DNA from: an uncultured Bacteroidales bacterium
GTDB taxonomy: Bacteria > Bacteroidota > Bacteroidia > Bacteroidales > Muribaculaceae
NCBI GenBank assembly: GCA_946011725.1
Contig: CAMGBT010000009.1
Span: 1-52,693, forward strand
Length of the DNA stretch: 52,693 nucleotides
Reading direction: 5' to 3'
Positions within the stretch are counted from its first letter, which is position 1. Each line of letters begins with the position of its first letter. The position numbers were made by a program, and so were the translations under genes. The notes beneath the pieces are model-generated. The model did not search any database and was not told the origin of the DNA. It saw nothing but the letters and a program-made list of their open reading frames with translations. Of the stretch, positions 1 through 9,254 are shown piece after piece.

Positions 1-133
1 AACAAAAAGAGAATTTCAATCAACTTCGCCGGCCACCCCCACCCTCCCCACCCCACCCCGCCGCCAAGCCGCACCCCTCCCGCCCCACTCCGAATAGCTT
101 GCCTCCTCATTCAGCACAAACTTTGGCGGATGC

Positions 134-164
134 TTGCGTGGGTTGGAAATTTTTGTTAACTTTG
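134..164 (+). promoter_or_regulatory. Bacteroidetes-type promoter for the first GLUG operon
   Basis: A TTG at 134-136, a 20-bp spacer and TAACTTTG at 157-164 match the -33/-7 consensus of the Bacteroidetes primary sigma factor. Predicted transcription starts about 7 bp downstream, leaving a leader of about 20 nt before the ATG at 191. This argues against a start at 134, which would lie upstream of the transcript. Confidence 0.7.
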
Positions 165-190
165 CGGATGTTAATAAAGTTTGTAATTGT

Positions 191-3157
191 ATGATGGTCA
201 AGAGATTCGTTTTTTTCGCGATAGCTTTTGCGACGCTGTTGTGCTCCTGTAACGACGACGATTTGTTGCCGGGCGGAGAGAGTGTCAACAGTGATGTGTA
301 TGAAGGCAAGCTCAAGGAGATAGTGCTGTCCACCGGCATGGATGGCTTTCGCCAATCGAGCTTTGTATTAGTGATGCACGCGGACAACGGCAGCGTGGTG
401 AAGCGCGCGGGCACGCACACGCGCATCGATGGCGTGTCGAAGCTGACCCTGAACGAGGGCCTCAAGACGGGCCAATATCGGTTGCTATACTTGGCTGAAT
501 CCGAAGATGAGAGCGATGATGGCACGGGCTATGGCTTGGGCTGCCGCATTAGCGTGAGCGCCGACGAATCCACTGCAACGATTATCGACAATTACAACAG
601 TGATTTTCAACTGTACGGCTCCGGCAGCAAGGCCGACCCATTTGTGATCAGCAGCTCATCGCACTTGGAGCGTCTGCGCGACATAACTAACAGTCAGAAT
701 ACCAACGTATTACTCAAGGACACCACCTGCTTCCGCCAGTTCTGCGACATTGATTTGGACATGCCGTCGTTTGAGGCGCACAAGAAGTACGGTTGGGAGC
801 CGATTGGCAGCCAGAACGTGTGCCCCTTCCGCGGGATATACGATGGTAACCAACACAAACTCAAGGGATTATGGATTGCACGCAACCGCACTTGCGGTGT
901 GGGCTTGTTTGGCCATACCGAATCGGCCACCATCTGCAATGTGGTGATGGAGAATGTGGATGTGGACGGTGAATTTGCCGTGGGGGCGATTGTCGGCGCG
1001 ACTGTAACGCGCGGCGACCGTAGCAGCATGACATATCTGCTGAATTGCACCACTTCCGGCGGCAGCATCACAGGCGCATCCGCAAGCGCGGGCATCGGCG
1101 GAATGGTGGGTTTGGTCGACCCCAACGCAAGCGTAATGATCGACAGCTGCTATAACAACGGCACCGAGGTGCACGGCGGCTACGGCGTGGGCGGCATCTT
1201 GGGCACCGGCTCGCTATTTTCAAGCACCTCCATTCGCAGCAGCTGCAACACGGGCAACGTAAGCTCGGAGTACACCGGTTGCGGCGGCATTGCCGGTTCG
1301 TGCGACACCCTTATGATGGTAAGTTGCGAAAACCGCGGCACCATCGTTGGCTGCGGCATGTATAATGCCAACGGCTCCGAATCCGAAAACGGCTTCATCG
1401 GCACCGGCGGCATCGTGGGCGGCACCGGCCCGGCGTTTATTTGCACCACCCACAACTATGGCTCGGTGAGCGGCCACGTGGGCGTGGGAGGCATTGCCGG
1501 CAGTTCGTGCGCCTCGGCCGATTTGGGCTACTGCAACAATATCGTGATGAAATCGTGCGGCAACGAAGGCGCCGTGAGCGGCCACACCTCCGTGGGCGGT
1601 GTGTGCGGCGAGGGCCAATTTGGCGGCATTGCCGTGTACAACACCGGCGCAGTGACGGCCACCGCGAGCGACGCCATCGTGGGCGGCATCGTGGGCAACA
1701 CCTCGGTGTCGGTGGTGCATGATGCCATCAACGCCGGCAAGGTGTCAGCAGCGCATGCCGAGTGCGTGGGCGGCGTGGTGGGCAAAACTACTTGGGGCAC
1801 CTTGTTCACAAGCCAAAATGCGGGCGAAATCACCACCAATGCCAAGTATGTGGGCGGTGTGGTGGCCTTGGCCGGCAGCCAAACCGTGGTCAGCTACTGC
1901 GGCAATACCGGCTTCATCACCAACACCGGCAGCGGCCCCACCGGCGGCATCGTGGGCGAAGTGGGCGACCCGCACAATTGGACACTAAAGAACACATTCA
2001 ACTGCATAGTGGGCGCAGTGGAAGTGGCGCTCGGCGTGTTCTGCGTTGGCTTGGCCGAGACCGGGCCGGAAACAGTGGCGCGCACTCACCGCTTTGAGAT
2101 TGTGTTGGAAATTGACAACTGGGAGAAAATCCACAAGGCGGCACACTGCATTGAGATAGGATTCGATGTAGTAACCCTTTTATACGATTGGGTGGACAAA
2201 TCATTGCAGCTGGCTTCGTACCTTTCCCAAGAAGAGCGCGATCGTTTGCGCACGACTATCATAAACGAGGCCACCGAGTTAGATGCCACCACAGCCGCCC
2301 GAATCCACGCCCTGCGACAAACGGCCTTCGCCGGCGTGGAGCTATTCGACGGCTTAGACCACCGTTCGGTCGATACTTACTTCGAGAATTTGGAGGGCGT
2401 GATGGACACTTACCGCAGCTCGGATCAGTACCGCGAGGCGTTCAATTATTATATGTGCGAAGAGCGCGAGGAGCGCGCCAAGGATGTGGCCAGGCTCAAG
2501 AAGCCGCTGGAGATAACCCACACGGTAGTGGGTATTGCCACCCTCGCCATATCGACGGGCGCATTTGTAGCCAGCCTCTTTGTGGCGCCGGAAGCCTCGG
2601 GGGCTGTGTGGTTAGGTGTGGTAGGCGGTGTGAGCACCACAATCGGCGGCATCAATGCCATCGCGGAGAATTGCGACGACTACCAGTCGAATGTGATATC
2701 TGTGACACAGTGTGTCAACATGGGCAAGGTGAGCGCCGACGCCGCCGATAACGTGGGCGGCATCATCGGCCACCTGCAGCAGTTCGGCTTCGTGGCCGAC
2801 TGCCTCAACTCCGGAGCATACGCCGGAGCAAAAAGTAGCGGCGGCGGCTTGGTGGGCCGAAGTGATTCGCAAAGCGAGTTGAAATGCTGCTTGAGCATCG
2901 GCAGCGGGTGGGCATCGCCATTCTGCAATACCAGCCATTTGACCTCGTTCTCCGATGTGTTCTACATGCGCGAGGCCTTCCCCAATGAGTCCCACGATCC
3001 GAAAAACTGCCTCTACCTCCGCGATCTATGCCTGTCATTCTACTTCCCCGACAGCTGGAATTTCTGGAATGCTTTCCAAACGTGGAGCGACCTCGAGATT
3101 ACCGGATACTTCCCCGTACCGAAGAGCTGCAAAATGCAAGTATCATCATACAAATAA
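191..3157 (+). CDS. Surface lipoprotein, GLUG repeats with nested helical membrane-hairpin domain (A-type)
   Basis: A 988-residue protein of unknown function. I place the start at 191 (or 194), where a lipoprotein signal peptide begins (MMVKRFVFF... ending LLCSC, followed by acidic DDD, which suits surface lipoproteins in Bacteroidetes). Residues ~30-150 form a non-repeat N-terminal domain. From the G-S-G-S-K-A-D-P-F motif at ~155 onward there are glycine-rich GLUG-type repeats (GGIVG, GGMVG, GGIAG) separated by C-N-x-G turns, as expected of a beta-helix. Residues ~601-830 interrupt the repeats with charged amphipathic helices followed by two hydrophobic segments (~778-823, starting TVVGIATLAIS). 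GLUG repeats then resume and the protein ends in a GYFPVP motif. It is first in an operon, 10 bp before its B-type partner, and has a paralogue at 46742. The GLUG and lipoprotein calls are secure; any function is inference. Confidence 0.85.
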   Translation: MMVKRFVFFAIAFATLLCSCNDDDLLPGGESVNSDVYEGKLKEIVLSTGMDGFRQSSFVLVMHADNGSVVKRAGTHTRIDGVSKLTLNEGLKTGQYRLLYLAESEDESDDGTGYGLGCRISVSADESTATIIDNYNSDFQLYGSGSKADPFVISSSSHLERLRDITNSQNTNVLLKDTTCFRQFCDIDLDMPSFEAHKKYGWEPIGSQNVCPFRGIYDGNQHKLKGLWIARNRTCGVGLFGHTESATICNVVMENVDVDGEFAVGAIVGATVTRGDRSSMTYLLNCTTSGGSITGASASAGIGGMVGLVDPNASVMIDSCYNNGTEVHGGYGVGGILGTGSLFSSTSIRSSCNTGNVSSEYTGCGGIAGSCDTLMMVSCENRGTIVGCGMYNANGSESENGFIGTGGIVGGTGPAFICTTHNYGSVSGHVGVGGIAGSSCASADLGYCNNIVMKSCGNEGAVSGHTSVGGVCGEGQFGGIAVYNTGAVTATASDAIVGGIVGNTSVSVVHDAINAGKVSAAHAECVGGVVGKTTWGTLFTSQNAGEITTNAKYVGGVVALAGSQTVVSYCGNTGFITNTGSGPTGGIVGEVGDPHNWTLKNTFNCIVGAVEVALGVFCVGLAETGPETVARTHRFEIVLEIDNWEKIHKAAHCIEIGFDVVTLLYDWVDKSLQLASYLSQEERDRLRTTIINEATELDATTAARIHALRQTAFAGVELFDGLDHRSVDTYFENLEGVMDTYRSSDQYREAFNYYMCEEREERAKDVARLKKPLEITHTVVGIATLAISTGAFVASLFVAPEASGAVWLGVVGGVSTTIGGINAIAENCDDYQSNVISVTQCVNMGKVSADAADNVGGIIGHLQQFGFVADCLNSGAYAGAKSSGGGLVGRSDSQSELKCCLSIGSGWASPFCNTSHLTSFSDVFYMREAFPNESHDPKNCLYLRDLCLSFYFPDSWNFWNAFQTWSDLEITGYFPVPKSCKMQVSSYK

Positions 3158-3167
3158 CCGCAACACT

Positions 3168-6095
3168 ATGAAGACCATCTTAAACACCTTTATCGCGATA
3201 TGTGCGCTGATTGCAGCCGCCGCTACGGGCGGGTGCAGTGATGATTTGTACTTGAAGAATCAAATCGGGTCGGAGCTTACCGAGAACTCCGACTTCCGCA
3301 TCAGCAGCTTCTATGTGAGCCGCGAGCTGTGGACGATTCCGGCTGAGGAATCGAGCATCGACGTGGTGCTCGAATCGCATACCGACGGCTCACTGTATCA
3401 GTTGGCCGCCACGGTGGAACACGCTTCGGAGGACTATACCATCAGCGTGATGATTCCCAAGGACAAGCACTTGCCCGACGGCGACTACTCCATCAGCGGC
3501 GCGCTCACCGACGGCACGCCGCTCGGCTCGGTCATCGAGGTCACCGTGCGCGATGAGATGGTGCACAAACTGCTGAGCGTGACGCTGCAGTACGCGCTCT
3601 CGGGCAGCGGCACCAAGGACAACCCGTACCAAATTAATAGCGCCGATGACTTCAACAAATTTTTGACAAGCCTTTCAAGCGATGACAGTCATGCCGCCGG
3701 CCTTTACTTCCGCCAAACCGCTGATTTCTCCACCATGGCCAAGAGCAGCGTGCAGAACGGCACGACCTACACCGGCTACGACTTCGCCGGCATCTACGAC
3801 GGGCAGAATCATACGATTACCCTCACATACGCAGGCTCCACGTCAGAAGCGGACGTAGCCGTGGGCTTGTTCCCTGCCCTGCGCAACGGCGCCGCCATCT
3901 CCAACCTCACCATCAAAGCCATGGTCAGCGGGGTCAGGCGCAATGTCGGCTCTTGCGCCGGCATCTGCTCCGGCACGGTAACGCTAAGCAACGTGCACAT
4001 CGTCGGCTCGATGATTTGTCAAGAAAGTATGGGCGCTTTCGTGGGCAACAGCCAAGGCGCCCTCACGGTGTCGAATTGCACCGCTAACGTGATGCTCACC
4101 GGCTCCACCAAGGTGGGCGGCGTGGTGGGCAGCGCCACCGCCGGAAGCCTCAACGTGTCGCACTTCACCTCGCAATTTGCCAAAGGCGCGGCCAATTACT
4201 TATCGGCCGAGGCCACGGTGTCGCACGTGGGCGGCGTAGCCGGCTTGGTGCAGAATTGCGCCATCAACTTCGACCATGTGACCATCGAACACACCATCGA
4301 TTCGCAATCCTCCAAGGTGGTGGTGCTGAAAACGCCCACCTACTGCGGCGGCCTCATCGGCGAGGCTGTCATCAACCAAGCGAGCTCAATCACTGATTGT
4401 AAGGTAGTTACACCTATAATCTGCAGCATCAACTACGCCGGCGGCCTCATCGGCAAGGTGCAACTCCATGCCGACCTGAAAATTAAGTGCGTCACTATCG
4501 GCGCCTACCTCAACACCCCGCAATACGTGGGCGGATTCTTCGGCCACATCATAGCCGACAACCACCTGATAATTGAGACCAATAGCGGCCAAAATTCCAA
4601 CCAATTGGTAAAGACCGACGGCAGCTACTGCGCCATAACGGGCTCGCAGTATGTGGGCGGTCTGTTTGGCTATTTCCAAGGCAAATTAGCGCCCAAGGGC
4701 GTGTTTATCAATATGAATGTGACGGGGTCGAGCGGCTATGTAGGCGGTGTGGCCGGCGCTATTGAAGACAGCAGAATCAACTGCGGCAACATCTCCTTCG
4801 GCGCCACTATGATGGTGAAAGGCCCCGAATCCGTGGGCGGCGTGGTAGGATATGCCAACGCTTCCGCCATCGAAGGTAGCGTAAACGCCAAAACCACTCT
4901 TACCACCTCAATGGCCGCAAGCTCCTACCCTTCGCTGTGCCCGATGATCGTGTCGTGCGACTCGGTGAACGGCCGAGCAGTTGGCGGCACCGCCATCGGC
5001 GGCGTGGTGGGCTACGGCCACCGTACCACCATTAAGAATGTGAGCTTCTCCGGCTCGGTCATCGGCTCCACTTGCGTGGGCGGCGTGGTGGGCCGCTTGG
5101 TGCTCAATTCCACGGACAGCTTGGTCAACTGCGCCAATAACGGCTACTTAGTAAACAATGCCTGGAGCGACTTCACCGGCGGCGTGGCCGGGTTGGTGGA
5201 ATACACCGGCGGCACTGTTAATAATTTGGCCAACTTCGCCAAAGTATCCGGCCAAAATTCCACCGGCGGCATCATCGGCTCATTCCAAATCGGCAATAGC
5301 GGCGGACAGTTCACCGTGAGCATGGCGCTCAACCGCGGCACGGTGAGCGGCACCATCAACGTGGGCGGTTGCTTCGGCTATATCTGCGGCAACTCATCGG
5401 ACTATCTCTGCACCTTCACCAAATTCGGCAACACGGGCAACGTGTCGTCGACCGGCACCGGCAACGTGGGCGGCATCATTGGCCACGGCAACAAACGCTA
5501 CTTGCGAGTGTTCCAATGCGCCAACCACGGCAACATCTCTTCCACCGGCAACGCCAAGGTGGGCGGCATCGCCGGCCGCTTGGGCGTCAACACCGGCGGC
5601 TTGTTAGGCGTAACGGATAATATGGAATTGGGCTATTGCTGCAACCGCGGCGAAATCTCCTCCACTCACAAAGGCTCCAACGTGGGCGGGCTTCTCGGCT
5701 ATCAAGAAGACGGCCACTTCAACGATGACTACCACTTTAGAACTCACGACTGCTACAACGCCGGCAATATCACCTCGAAACAAAGCTCCGACAACGGCGG
5801 CGTGGTGGGATATGTCGACAATATGGGCAGCGTGTGGTGCTGCTACAGCTACGGCAAAGTGACTAAAGGCAACGGCGTGGTCGGCACTCACAAGAAGAGT
5901 CGCGACTGGTATTACGAATACTTATACTTCTTGGATGGCACCGGCAAAAACTGGGCATGTAAACCATTCAAATACGAGGACCGCTCCAAGCAATCGTCCT
6001 ACTCCGGATTCAGTTTTAACCGCGATTGGGTAATCGACTCCAACAAAAACGATGGCTACCCTTATCTCCAAAATTGCCCCTTCCAGTTTAGGTAA
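3168..6095 (+). CDS. GLUG-repeat surface lipoprotein (B-type, copy 1)
   Basis: A 975-residue lipoprotein of unknown function. The ATG at 3168 opens a signal peptide (MKTILNTFIAICALIAAAA) with lipobox ATGGC followed by SDD; earlier in-frame ATGs lie inside the upstream gene and have no signal peptide. Residues ~30-150 form a domain shared with the other B-type proteins (GSELTENSDFRISSF region). A G-T-K-D-N-P-Y motif at ~158 starts a long series of GLUG-type repeats (VGGVVG, GGLIG) that runs almost to the C-terminus, with no helical insert. The protein ends in DGYPYLQNCPFQFR, a terminus conserved in all three B-type proteins here. The start is 10 bp after the A-type gene. It is a tandem paralogue of the next gene. 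A beta-helix adhesin or glycan-binding protein is plausible but not shown. Confidence 0.85.
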   Translation: MKTILNTFIAICALIAAAATGGCSDDLYLKNQIGSELTENSDFRISSFYVSRELWTIPAEESSIDVVLESHTDGSLYQLAATVEHASEDYTISVMIPKDKHLPDGDYSISGALTDGTPLGSVIEVTVRDEMVHKLLSVTLQYALSGSGTKDNPYQINSADDFNKFLTSLSSDDSHAAGLYFRQTADFSTMAKSSVQNGTTYTGYDFAGIYDGQNHTITLTYAGSTSEADVAVGLFPALRNGAAISNLTIKAMVSGVRRNVGSCAGICSGTVTLSNVHIVGSMICQESMGAFVGNSQGALTVSNCTANVMLTGSTKVGGVVGSATAGSLNVSHFTSQFAKGAANYLSAEATVSHVGGVAGLVQNCAINFDHVTIEHTIDSQSSKVVVLKTPTYCGGLIGEAVINQASSITDCKVVTPIICSINYAGGLIGKVQLHADLKIKCVTIGAYLNTPQYVGGFFGHIIADNHLIIETNSGQNSNQLVKTDGSYCAITGSQYVGGLFGYFQGKLAPKGVFINMNVTGSSGYVGGVAGAIEDSRINCGNISFGATMMVKGPESVGGVVGYANASAIEGSVNAKTTLTTSMAASSYPSLCPMIVSCDSVNGRAVGGTAIGGVVGYGHRTTIKNVSFSGSVIGSTCVGGVVGRLVLNSTDSLVNCANNGYLVNNAWSDFTGGVAGLVEYTGGTVNNLANFAKVSGQNSTGGIIGSFQIGNSGGQFTVSMALNRGTVSGTINVGGCFGYICGNSSDYLCTFTKFGNTGNVSSTGTGNVGGIIGHGNKRYLRVFQCANHGNISSTGNAKVGGIAGRLGVNTGGLLGVTDNMELGYCCNRGEISSTHKGSNVGGLLGYQEDGHFNDDYHFRTHDCYNAGNITSKQSSDNGGVVGYVDNMGSVWCCYSYGKVTKGNGVVGTHKKSRDWYYEYLYFLDGTGKNWACKPFKYEDRSKQSSYSGFSFNRDWVIDSNKNDGYPYLQNCPFQFR

Positions 6096-6117
6096 GCGTT
6101 TTTTAAGAATTGATATG

Positions 6118-9051
6118 ATGAAGACGACTTTAAATATTTTTGTGGCGATATGTTCGCTGATTGCAGCCGGTGCTTTGGCCGGGTGCAGTGATGATTTGTA
6201 TCTGAAGAATGAAATCGGGTCGGAGCTTACCGAGAACTCCGACTTCCGCATCAGCAGTTTCTTTGTGAGCCACAGTCTGTGGACGATTCCGACAGACCAA
6301 ACCGGTGTAGATGTAACACTCAAAGCAAGGAACGGCGGCACCATGTACCGGTTGGCCGCCACAGTGGAGCATGGCGCGGAGAATTACACCATCAGCATTA
6401 TGATTCCCAAGGACAAGCATCTGCCCGACGGCGACTACATCATTAGTGGCGCACTCGATGACGGCACGCCCTTGGGCTCGTTTATAGAAGTCACCGTGCG
6501 CGATGAAATGGTGCACAAAGTGCTGAGTGTGACCATGCAGTATCGCCTGACCGGCGGCGGCACCAAAGATAATCCGTATTTGATTCAAAGTTCCAAGGAC
6601 TTCAACAAGCTCTTGGCAAGTTTGTCGAATGATACCACTCATGCTGCCGGTCTTTACTTCCGCCAGACTGCCGATTTCACCGCGCCGGCCGAGAGCAGCG
6701 TGGTCGACGGCCGCCTGTACACCGGTTTTGACTTCGCCGGCATCTACGATGGTCAAAATCACATCATTACGCTTAACTACTCGGGCGAAACTACCGAGGA
6801 GGACGTTGCTGTAGGCCTTTTCCCGGCCCTGCGCAACGGCGCCGACATCTCCAACCTCAAAATCGAGACCATGATGAGCGGGGTGAAGAGCAGCGCCGGC
6901 GCATTTGCCGGCATCTGCACCGGCGATGTGGTGCTCAGCAACGTGCACGTCACCGGCATCATCAAAGGCGAGGAAAACATTGGCGCCTTCGTGGGCAACA
7001 GCCAAGGCGCCCTCACGGTGTCGAATTGCACCGCTTACGTGATGCTCTCCGGCTCCACCAAGGTGGGCGGCGTGGTAGGCAGCGCCACCGCCGGCAGCCT
7101 CAACGTGTCGCACTTCTCATCGATATATACACAGAATGCGCCCAACTATCTGTTTGCCGAGGCCAAGGTGTCGCATGTGGGCGGCGTGGCCGGTTATGTC
7201 AGCGACTGCGCTATCAATTTCGACAGCATCACCATCGAGCATGCCGTCGACTCGCAATCGGCCAATGCTGAAGTGCTGAAAACGTTTAACTGCTGCGGCG
7301 GCCTCATCGGCGAGGCTATCATCAATCAGCCAAGCTCAATCACTAATTGCACCGTGGCCACACCGTTGACATGCCGCGTGGGCTATGTAGGCGGCCTTAT
7401 TGGCCGCGCGCAACTCAATGCCGACCTCACAATCAACACCGTCACAGTCGGTGCCTACCTCAACACCCCGCAATACGTGGGCGGATTCTTCGGCCACGTT
7501 ACCACCAACGGTCACCTCATTATCGAGGGCAAAAACGGTGGCAACACCAATCGCTTGGAGAAATACGACGGCAGTTACTGCGGCATAAACGGCACGCAAT
7601 ATGTGGGCGGACTGTTCGGCTATCTCAAAGGTAGCGTTGCGCCGAAAGGAATGTCCATTAATATGAACGTGCGCGGTGTGACGGAAAACATCGGCGGTGT
7701 GGCCGGCGCAGTGGACGGTGGCTCGCTCAACTGCGGCAACATCGTCTTCGGCATCAACATGATAGTGAAAGGACCGCAATCGGTGGGCGGCGTGGCCGGC
7801 TTTGCCACCAACGCTACCATCGAAGGTAGCATGCCTTCCACCACTCTCACCACCTCGATGACCGCAAGCACCTACCCCTCTTCCTGCCCCATTACCGTGT
7901 CGTGCGACTCGGTGAACGGCCAACCAACCAATGCCACCGCCATCGGTGGCATTGTGGGATACGGCCTAAATTCCTCCATCAAAAATGTGAGCTTCTCCGG
8001 CAAGGTCATCGGCTCGCTGTACGTGGGCGGTGTCGTTGGCCACCTCAAAATCGAATCGAACGGCAGCCTGGAGAACTGCGCCAACAACGGCTCGGCGGTC
8101 ACCAATAATTGGTCGGACTGCACCGGCGGTGTGGCCGGCCGGGTGGAATACACCACCGGCTCCATCAAAAATCTGGCCAACTTCGCCACAGTCTCCGGCC
8201 AAAATTTCACCGGCGGCATTATCGGTGCAATCAAAGTGGCCAGCGGATATAGCTCCTCTTTATCTTTCTCAATGTCGCTCAACCGAGGCAACGTCACCGG
8301 CACGGTCAACGTGGGCGGGTGCATCGGCTACGTTAGCGGTCGACAAGCATTTCCCGAACCCTTCTCTATTGACAAATTCGGCAATACCGGTGATGTAAAA
8401 TCCACGCAAAATGGCAACGTGGGCGGCATCATCGGCCACGGCGACCGCGACCATATTCGCGTGCGCTATTGCGCCAATCACGGTAATATATCGTCGACCG
8501 GCAATTCCAAGGTCGGCGGCATCGCCGGACGCTTAGGCACGAACACAGCCGATTTAGCAGGCGTATACAATAATATGGAGTTGGGATATTGCTGCAACCG
8601 CGGCGAAATCTCCTCCACTCACAAAAGCTCCAACGTGGGCGGCATCCTCGGCTATCAAGAAGACGGCCACCAGGGAGATGAAACCATCTATATGACTCAC
8701 GACTGCTACAATGCCGGTAAAATCTCATCTACCGAACAAACGTCAGACAACGGCGGCATTGTGGGATATGTGGATAATTATAGCGAGGTAGTACGTTGCA
8801 TCAGCTTCGCAACAGTGGCCAAAGGCAACGGCGCCGTCGGCACACATAAAGATGCGCGTAAGTGGTTCCACCACAACCTCTTCTTCCTCGAGGGCACGGC
8901 TAAAAGTTGGAACTGCACTTCGTTCACATATGAAGAACGCGGCAACCAATCCACCTTCACCGGCTTCGACTTCACCAAAATCTGGACCATCGCCCCCTCC
9001 AAAAACGACGGCTACCCACACCTCCGCAACTGCCCCTTCCAATTCAAATAA
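6118..9051 (+). CDS. GLUG-repeat surface lipoprotein (B-type, copy 2)
   Basis: A 977-residue close paralogue of the preceding gene, 22 bp downstream of it. I chose the ATG at 6118 (MKTTLNIFVAICSLIAAGA, lipobox ALAGC, then SDD); 6115 is an adjacent alternative. N-terminal residues ~24-50 are almost the same as in copy 1 (CSDDLYLKNEIGSELTENSD). Long nucleotide stretches also match, for example around 4039-4090 versus 6999-7030, so the duplication is fairly recent or kept alike by gene conversion. The rest is GLUG-type repeats with GGVVG/GGIIG and N-x-G turns, ending NCPFQFK. It is last in the operon and converges with the C10 protease gene; a hairpin lies between them at 9111. Function unknown. 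Confidence 0.85.
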   Translation: MKTTLNIFVAICSLIAAGALAGCSDDLYLKNEIGSELTENSDFRISSFFVSHSLWTIPTDQTGVDVTLKARNGGTMYRLAATVEHGAENYTISIMIPKDKHLPDGDYIISGALDDGTPLGSFIEVTVRDEMVHKVLSVTMQYRLTGGGTKDNPYLIQSSKDFNKLLASLSNDTTHAAGLYFRQTADFTAPAESSVVDGRLYTGFDFAGIYDGQNHIITLNYSGETTEEDVAVGLFPALRNGADISNLKIETMMSGVKSSAGAFAGICTGDVVLSNVHVTGIIKGEENIGAFVGNSQGALTVSNCTAYVMLSGSTKVGGVVGSATAGSLNVSHFSSIYTQNAPNYLFAEAKVSHVGGVAGYVSDCAINFDSITIEHAVDSQSANAEVLKTFNCCGGLIGEAIINQPSSITNCTVATPLTCRVGYVGGLIGRAQLNADLTINTVTVGAYLNTPQYVGGFFGHVTTNGHLIIEGKNGGNTNRLEKYDGSYCGINGTQYVGGLFGYLKGSVAPKGMSINMNVRGVTENIGGVAGAVDGGSLNCGNIVFGINMIVKGPQSVGGVAGFATNATIEGSMPSTTLTTSMTASTYPSSCPITVSCDSVNGQPTNATAIGGIVGYGLNSSIKNVSFSGKVIGSLYVGGVVGHLKIESNGSLENCANNGSAVTNNWSDCTGGVAGRVEYTTGSIKNLANFATVSGQNFTGGIIGAIKVASGYSSSLSFSMSLNRGNVTGTVNVGGCIGYVSGRQAFPEPFSIDKFGNTGDVKSTQNGNVGGIIGHGDRDHIRVRYCANHGNISSTGNSKVGGIAGRLGTNTADLAGVYNNMELGYCCNRGEISSTHKSSNVGGILGYQEDGHQGDETIYMTHDCYNAGKISSTEQTSDNGGIVGYVDNYSEVVRCISFATVAKGNGAVGTHKDARKWFHHNLFFLEGTAKSWNCTSFTYEERGNQSTFTGFDFTKIWTIAPSKNDGYPHLRNCPFQFK

Positions 9052-9110
9052 CCGCGCCCACCGCGCCCAAGCCGCGCCAGCCCTTATTTTTGCCGGCGGC
9101 GCAGACTGAC

Positions 9111-9141
9111 AAGGGACGGGAGCCGGTGGCTCTCGTCCCTT
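9111..9141. terminator. Hairpin between convergent genes (copy 1)
   Basis: A 14-bp stem (AAGGGACGGGAGCC pairing with GGCTCTCGTCCCTT, one G-U) around a 3-nt loop, lying between the B-type gene end at 9051 and the convergent C10 protease end at 9162. It lacks a clear T-run on either side, so it may be a bidirectional terminator or a 3'-end stabiliser. The same hairpin recurs at 14334-14364. Confidence 0.5.
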
Positions 9142-9254
9142 GGGGTATGGGGGGAGGTGGTTTAGAAGCGGATGGTGGTGGCGGTGGTGGCGGTGCGGCG
9201 GATGTAGATTTGGCCGGCTACGGGGGTGGCCACGCGGATGCCTTGGAGGTTGTA
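9111..9254. repeat. Direct repeat, copy 1: hairpin plus sorting-tail 3' end
   Basis: About 144 bp covering the hairpin and the last ~30 codons of the C10 protease. It matches 14334-14476 in the same orientation, with roughly ten differences by eye. The repeat ends sharply where the conserved NLQGIRV tail begins. Confidence 0.85.

Noticed and set aside
1-133. C-rich tract at the left edge, similar in composition to the end of the last B-type gene
   Set aside because: It could hint at another GLUG gene upstream, but there is no alignable coding sequence within the window.
1200-2000. Periodic GGCGGCAT-type DNA repeats
   Set aside because: The periodicity comes from the GLUG protein repeats (GGI-G codons), not from a CRISPR array or satellite.
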